From Chitinophaga solisilvae (GTDB lineage: Bacteria; Bacteroidota; Bacteroidia; Chitinophagales; Chitinophagaceae): a stretch of 64,000 nt of DNA. The position numbers were made by a program, and so were the translations under genes. Below the pieces are notes generated by a model, which was not told the origin of the DNA, made no database searches, and saw nothing but the letters and a program-made list of their open reading frames with translations. Positions within the stretch are counted from its first letter, which is position 1; each line of letters starts with the position of its first letter. The stretch covers positions 124,001 to 188,000 of the forward strand of contig NZ_JAABOK010000008.1 in NCBI RefSeq assembly GCF_009928525.1, in the 5' to 3' direction. Shown here one piece after another: positions 60,901 through 64,000 of this stretch.

Positions 60901-61442
60901 CGCAGCACCACTTCTTTCATACCCGACAGTTCATCTGCGGTAACAGATACCGGATCATAGCCTACACATGATATTCTCACCATAGCTTTGACCGGCACGT
61001 TCCGCAACGTATAGGCGCCGGTGTTATTGGTGATGATACCGGAGCTGTTCACCTGCACGGTAACATAAGGCAGCGGCAATCCGTTTTCATTCCTGACTAT
61101 CCCCTGCAGGTGCACTACAGGACCGGATTGCAGCAGGGGGCTCGTTTTTTTGAATACCACGATGGTTCCAGCCACCGTTTTGTAATCAAGGCCGGTGTTA
61201 TCCAGCATCTGGCGGATGACTTCTCCCAATGGTTTGCTGACAGCATGTATGCTTACCTCTTTCCATTCGTTCACTTCCTGTACAGGAAAAGAAATTTTAC
61301 ACCCCGCCTGCTTTCCGGCTTCTGTCAGCAGCTCCGCCAACGGGCGGTTTTGCGCAGACAGGCTGATAATTTTCTGTAAATGCTGGGCATGACTTATCAG
61401 TACATGCATGGCCAGTAATAGCAACAGGCATACTCTCCTCAT
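57993..61442 (-). CDS. SusC/RagA-family TonB-dependent transporter with STN domain
   Basis: 1149 residues. Signal peptide, STN domain (~22-100, RPLAELLTEAGKQAGCKISF), carboxypeptidase-regulatory-like domain (~112-190, LQGIVRNENGLPLPYVTV), plug (~205-310) with the SusC motif IRGLSTISANKQPLIVVDG, and a barrel ending FTIGLFTNF. The STN domain links it to the FecR protein encoded 46 bases upstream. It forms the outer-membrane channel of the SusCD pair and also signals. Confidence 0.95.
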   Translation of the reverse strand: MRRVCLLLLLAMHVLISHAQHLQKIISLSAQNRPLAELLTEAGKQAGCKISFPVQEVNEWKEVSIHAVSKPLGEVIRQMLDNTGLDYKTVAGTIVVFKKTSPLLQSGPVVHLQGIVRNENGLPLPYVTVQVNSSGIITNNTGAYTLRNVPVKAMVRISCVGYDPVSVTADELSGMKEVVLRAGRHNLGVVEVSTAYQRIRPEQSTGAIAAITTKEYESRISTDFLSGIQNKLPGVLINNDLKFENNALFQIRGLSTISANKQPLIVVDGYPTELSLDAINPNEIKSVTVLKDAAAATIYGVRASNGVIIIERKQAEIGRTRFALRTTMGITGKENYSTYRLGVNNAKLNYLRDSYKDGADIPVDWDYYKNRYSIYQPGYEILLDKKAGLITQDQLEQRFAAMGAYDNAADYSRLFLRNAFTQQYDMNISGGTERATYYVSANYTGNRAAKINNSNNRFLLSGRGTYRFNKRLSLELTTDYLETSGKVAPVPDFMNVYGYERFRDNNGNPAAIFQGSGMNPVFNDSIKKLGLYDNLAYPLIDVNEISDLNKSVNNKIIANFSYQIGHGFSLRFGGIYENSRNDLKHYASERSSEARQYVNQYAEQGPTGIIFNIPMGGYINQTGINTLSYTLRAQLDYNKVISNQHSFNFILGAENRKVTTESSSSATFGYNDQTLLQLPVNYGRIFTGYWVSPFAGGNPRLSYERLFNKGFTDDRFVSGYFNGVYAFRGKYSVSGSVRIDQSNLFGTDPKYRYKPLWSMGAAWNIDQEKFLHNVRWIDALKLRAAYGFNGNTSKASIPQIVAKYASNLRTSPASTSLDLASMENAALRWEQTQNLNAGLDFRFVGRIYGSLDYYLRQSKDLLASSQIDPTKGASSAVLNAASIRNDGVELNLHADWISRRGFNWNTGLAISRNINKVQALYVNNKQFSYNFLSNNYVVGYPVGAMFSYRYAGLDTTGLPLMYDVNGKIKRPGYGVLDEGFNDLVYNGNSIPAITAGLSNRVDIGNFYVYCMIDYYGGFKTRVPSPSVYATRPLEGSENYFRKPGDEKTTDVMGLYPYAIYNNYHTYVYNYADKYVVNGAYFVLRDVTVSYDFRKVKKIRQMGFSSFELKLQASNLLTVGLNKYNYSVATGSFARRKLVPTFTIGLFTNF

Positions 61443-61488
61443 GATAAAGGCTGGTTTGGTTGATTTTTGAAATACGGTAAATGGATAA

Positions 61489-62472
61489 TTACATTCCCGA
61501 TATAGTCACATGATTATCGTTGACAGTATAAGTGTACCCTAAAGTGGTGCATACAATGTCTAATATTTCGTTGATGGATTCAGTTCCGTAAAATGCATCG
61601 GTGATGGTCACTCTTCTGGAGGTATCTACCTGCCTGTCGAATGACATCTGCAGCTGATAGCGTGCTGCCAGTCTGCTACAGACAGCCTCCAGGCTTACAT
61701 CATTAAACAGCAGGTCCCTGCCTATCCAGGTTACCTTGCGGGCAGTATTGAGCTGTACCGCTGCCGGGATTTCCGGCCGGGGTTGCTGCCATACCAGCTC
61801 CTGGTCTTTTGTCAGGATGGCTATTTTCCTGTTTTCATTCTCCACTCTGACCTTTCCGCTGGCTACAGTAACGGTAACATGACCGGTAGTGGTTTCTGAT
61901 TTAATATTAAAGGTGGTACCCAGCACATAGGTATATACGCCGGCAGCTTTGATGATAAATGGTTTGCGGGCATTGGTCCGGACATCGAAGAAAGCCTCAC
62001 CACTGAGTTCCACTCTTCTTGCCTGCTGATTGAAAGCTTCTGCCAGCGTGAGCGTACTGCCTGCGCGCAGAAGCACAACAGAACTATCCGGCAGCTGTAG
62101 ATGGCGGTCATAAGCTACCGGTTCGTTCATTCCGGGTAAGGGCGCTGTAACTGCCGGTTTTACCACGGTAGTATGATAGGCCACGGGGCGGCGGGCGGTA
62201 CGGAAATAACCAGCCGTAATGAAAACGCCGGCTGTCACGGCAGCAGCAGCCACAGCCCGGTATAACCAGCGATACCTGCCGGTACGGCGGGCACGCAGTG
62301 TAAACTCATTGTATTTATCCCTGAGATAGTCCGGCTGCTGTACATCCCATTCCGGCGCAGTGTCCGTATCACCCAGGGAGGCATACCAGGCGTGCAATGC
62401 ATCCTCCTCTGCCTGGCTGCATTGCCCGGCATGATATTTCTCCAGTATTTGCCTTAATTCTTCCTGTTGCAT
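61489..62472 (-). CDS. FecR-family anti-sigma protein 2
   Basis: 327 residues from the ATG at 62472 (ten codons inside the longer open frame, giving the normal MQQEELRQIL start). One transmembrane segment at ~75-92 (WLYRAVAAAAVTAGVFITAG). Periplasmic FecR motifs: LPDSSVVLLRAGSTLTLAEA, GEAFFDVRTNARKPFII, VLGTTFNIKS. Its C-terminal DUF4974 part meets the STN domain of SusC. It is divergent from its cognate sigma gene, which is less usual than the sigma-FecR order. Confidence 0.93.
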   Translation of the reverse strand: MQQEELRQILEKYHAGQCSQAEEDALHAWYASLGDTDTAPEWDVQQPDYLRDKYNEFTLRARRTGRYRWLYRAVAAAAVTAGVFITAGYFRTARRPVAYHTTVVKPAVTAPLPGMNEPVAYDRHLQLPDSSVVLLRAGSTLTLAEAFNQQARRVELSGEAFFDVRTNARKPFIIKAAGVYTYVLGTTFNIKSETTTGHVTVTVASGKVRVENENRKIAILTKDQELVWQQPRPEIPAAVQLNTARKVTWIGRDLLFNDVSLEAVCSRLAARYQLQMSFDRQVDTSRRVTITDAFYGTESINEILDIVCTTLGYTYTVNDNHVTISGM

Positions 62473-62630
62473 AAACACCTGATATAAGTAAGGACGAAGC
62501 AATGATGCCTTACCGTTACTCCGTCAACAAATATTTTTTTACATCATCTGAAGACAGTCTGTTGATATGACGCATGAACACAGCAGAACCGTTAGTCCGT
62601 ATCAAGATTTTTTTTACCTGCATTTTATTA

Positions 62631-62638
62631 TATCTTTA
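62631..62638 (+). promoter_or_regulatory. Candidate -7 element of the sigma factor 2 gene
   Basis: TATCTTTA matches TAnnTTTG except the last base and lies 21 bases before the ATG at 62660. Confidence 0.4.
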
Positions 62639-62659
62639 GCCCGAACCGCTGAGGAGAAA

Positions 62660-63229
62660 ATGTTGAGCGTACATCACACAGATATTTCAGACCAACAGTT
62701 GTTATCGCTTTGGGAAAGCGGTGACGAAGAAGCGTTTGCACAGATCTACCGGAGATACTTTCCGCTGCTGGTCACTACGTCCTACCATAAAACCAGGGAT
62801 CGTTTCCTGGCGGAAGAACTGGCGCAGGAAAGCATGCTGGCCTTCTATCACCGCAAGGATCACCGCATCGAAAATATTCCCGCCTATCTGCAGATTATAT
62901 TGCGGAACAAAATATATGACCATTTCCGCAAGGCCCTCATCAGCAAGCAGCACACCGCTGCCGCCATGCAGCATAAGCCTACTACCACAGAAGATCCCTC
63001 CCTGCCCCTCTATCATGCCGACCTGGTAAAATCCATGCGGCAGAAAATCATGGATCTCCCCCAGCAATGCAGAACCGTATTCCTGCTGAGCCGCGAAAGA
63101 AATATGTCGAACAATGAAATCGCCGCTGCGCTGGGTATATCTGTCAATACCGTAGAACAACACATGCGCAAAGCCCTCAAACGCCTGCGGGAAGGAGTAC
63201 TCATCCTGCTCGTGTTATTATTTTCCTGA
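62660..63229 (+). CDS. ECF sigma factor 2 (FecI-type)
   Basis: 189 residues from the ATG at 62660, preceded by GAGGAG; the longer frame from 62567 adds residues that no sigma factor of this type has and would remove the promoter. Region 2: DEEAFAQIYRRYFPLLVTTS then LAEELAQESMLAFY. Region 4: LPQQCRTVFLLSRERNMSNN, then EIAAALGISVNTVEQHMRKA. A hydrophobic tail (GVLILLVLLFS) is typical of this group. It is divergent from the FecR2-SusC-SusD-TlpA operon it should control. Confidence 0.94.
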   Translation: MLSVHHTDISDQQLLSLWESGDEEAFAQIYRRYFPLLVTTSYHKTRDRFLAEELAQESMLAFYHRKDHRIENIPAYLQIILRNKIYDHFRKALISKQHTAAAMQHKPTTTEDPSLPLYHADLVKSMRQKIMDLPQQCRTVFLLSRERNMSNNEIAAALGISVNTVEQHMRKALKRLREGVLILLVLLFS

Positions 63230-63403
63230 ACATCATGCTGCGCACTACATAGACATTTCTTATTTCCCTACAACAAATTATATATAGTTTCTATACCACT
63301 ATCAATAAATTTATAGCCGGCCTGTTAGCGGACTTTAATACTTTTACTATCCGGCGCAGAACTTTACAGCGCATTCCATGGTATTAAAAATGACTATCCA
63401 CCA

Positions 63404-63919
63404 ATGATACAGGAGAGCAGACTTATATACAGACAGCCCACCACCGCAGATGTACAACGTTATTATGACATCTTTGCTGATCCGCAGACCAACCTGTACA
63501 ATCCTTTCGGACCTATTACCGGCATCGAGGTAGCAGAAAAAAATATAGAGAAGACGATTGCCCATTGGGCAGCTTACGGTTTCGGTGCCTGGGCGGTAGC
63601 CACCACAGAGCATCCCGAAGATGTGATCGGTTTCGGCGGCATACAATACAAGATGTATGGTGCTGATGAAAGGCTGAATCTGGGATACCGTTTCCGGGAG
63701 GCCTCCTGGGGGCGCGGCTATGCCACAGAAATGGCGAAGCATGCCATCGATACGGCTTTCAACACCTTGCGGCTGCCGGAAGTATTTGCGATAGTAAGAC
63801 CGGTCAACAAACCGTCTATTCATGTGCTGGAGAAAAGCGGCATGGTGCTGACCGGCCGGCTGGACGATGTGCCGGGACAGGAATGGAGCCTGGTATATAA
63901 AATTACCAGCAGCCGGTAG
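63404..63919 (+). CDS. GNAT N-acetyltransferase (RimJ/RimL type)
   Basis: 171 residues. The acetyl-CoA-binding stretch YRFREASWGRGYATEMAKHA (motif A) and the C-terminal VNKPSIHVLEKSGMVLTG are hallmark GNAT_3 features. Start at 63404 follows the family N terminus (LIYRQPTTADV). It acetylates an amino group of a protein or small molecule; the substrate is unknown. It is the last complete gene; the remaining 81 bases to the right edge contain nothing I can assign. Confidence 0.92.
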   Translation: MIQESRLIYRQPTTADVQRYYDIFADPQTNLYNPFGPITGIEVAEKNIEKTIAHWAAYGFGAWAVATTEHPEDVIGFGGIQYKMYGADERLNLGYRFREASWGRGYATEMAKHAIDTAFNTLRLPEVFAIVRPVNKPSIHVLEKSGMVLTGRLDDVPGQEWSLVYKITSSR

Positions 63920-64000
63920 CTAATCATCTTTTCTCAGCAGGGGCTGCGTGCTGCATCGGAAAGAACCGCCGAAGCTCCTGCTGATACGGAAATCGATGTA

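Noticed and set aside
62567..62659. Longer N terminus of sigma factor 2
   Set aside because: It has no sigma-like residues and would overlap the probable -7 element.
1..64000. tRNA, rRNA, insertion sequence or prophage genes
   Set aside because: I saw no tRNA-like cloverleaf with the TTCGA arm, no transposase or integrase and no phage structural gene; without a search tool a diverged copy could be missed.

Overview
The window looks like chromosomal DNA of a soil- or plant-associated Bacteroidota, most likely Chitinophagaceae (Chitinophaga-like). The reasons are SusC/SusD and FecR/ECF-sigma modules, Oar-type TonB receptors, a type IX secretion C-terminal sorting domain, promoters of the Bacteroidota TTTG/TAnnTTTG type, many lipoproteins with a Cys-Lys-Lys start, and short peptide precursors with a KKLxLxKIKISxL leader. 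I saw no tRNA, rRNA, CRISPR array, transposase or phage gene. The genus is an inference.

Layout. 1-16.5 kb is ordinary accessory chromosome: the end of a T9SS-exported protein, a DUF1801 protein, a DinB/reductase pair divergent from a TetR regulator and an MFS exporter, two ankyrin proteins (the second with a SHOCT tail), a TetR/cyclase pair, a 3-hydroxyacid-dehydrogenase-like enzyme, an ArsR-rhodanese/AraC/thioredoxin group, and a lipoprotein version of protein-glutaminase. 16.7-23.6 kb holds the most system-like locus: ECF sigma factor, membrane anti-sigma-like TPR protein, subtilisin-like protease and a TPR-CHAT (caspase-like) protease, tightly packed, followed by an unrecognised Pro/Trp-rich protein and a collagen-like lipoprotein. 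23.7-29.6 kb holds an alkyladenine DNA glycosylase, an opposing radical-SAM-like/TauD-like oxygenase pair, a methyltransferase, an M28 peptidase and a DUF4240 protein.

29.9-39.2 kb holds two orphan RiPP-type precursors, each next to a lipoprotein S8 peptidase, plus an Oar-type receptor and a G1 (glutamic) peptidase-like lipoprotein. 39.3-55.2 kb is one long minus-strand operon: sigma factor, FecR, STN-containing TonB receptor, two DUF4397-like lipoproteins, four consecutive fasciclin lipoproteins and an Oar-type receptor. 55.4-63.2 kb is a second sigma/FecR/SusC/SusD/TlpA uptake module with the sigma gene divergent. A GNAT acetyltransferase closes the window.

Two features cut across the genes. 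Eight long near-perfect hairpins, built from two repeat families (ATTACGA heptamers and TTATTTGAGATTTTG-type arms), each lie directly after a stop codon. Several regulators also have a palindrome or direct repeat in their own or a neighbouring promoter, which makes their targets fairly clear. The best candidate for an undescribed system is the sigma/anti-sigma/S8/CHAT cluster; the orphan precursor-S8 pairs come second.
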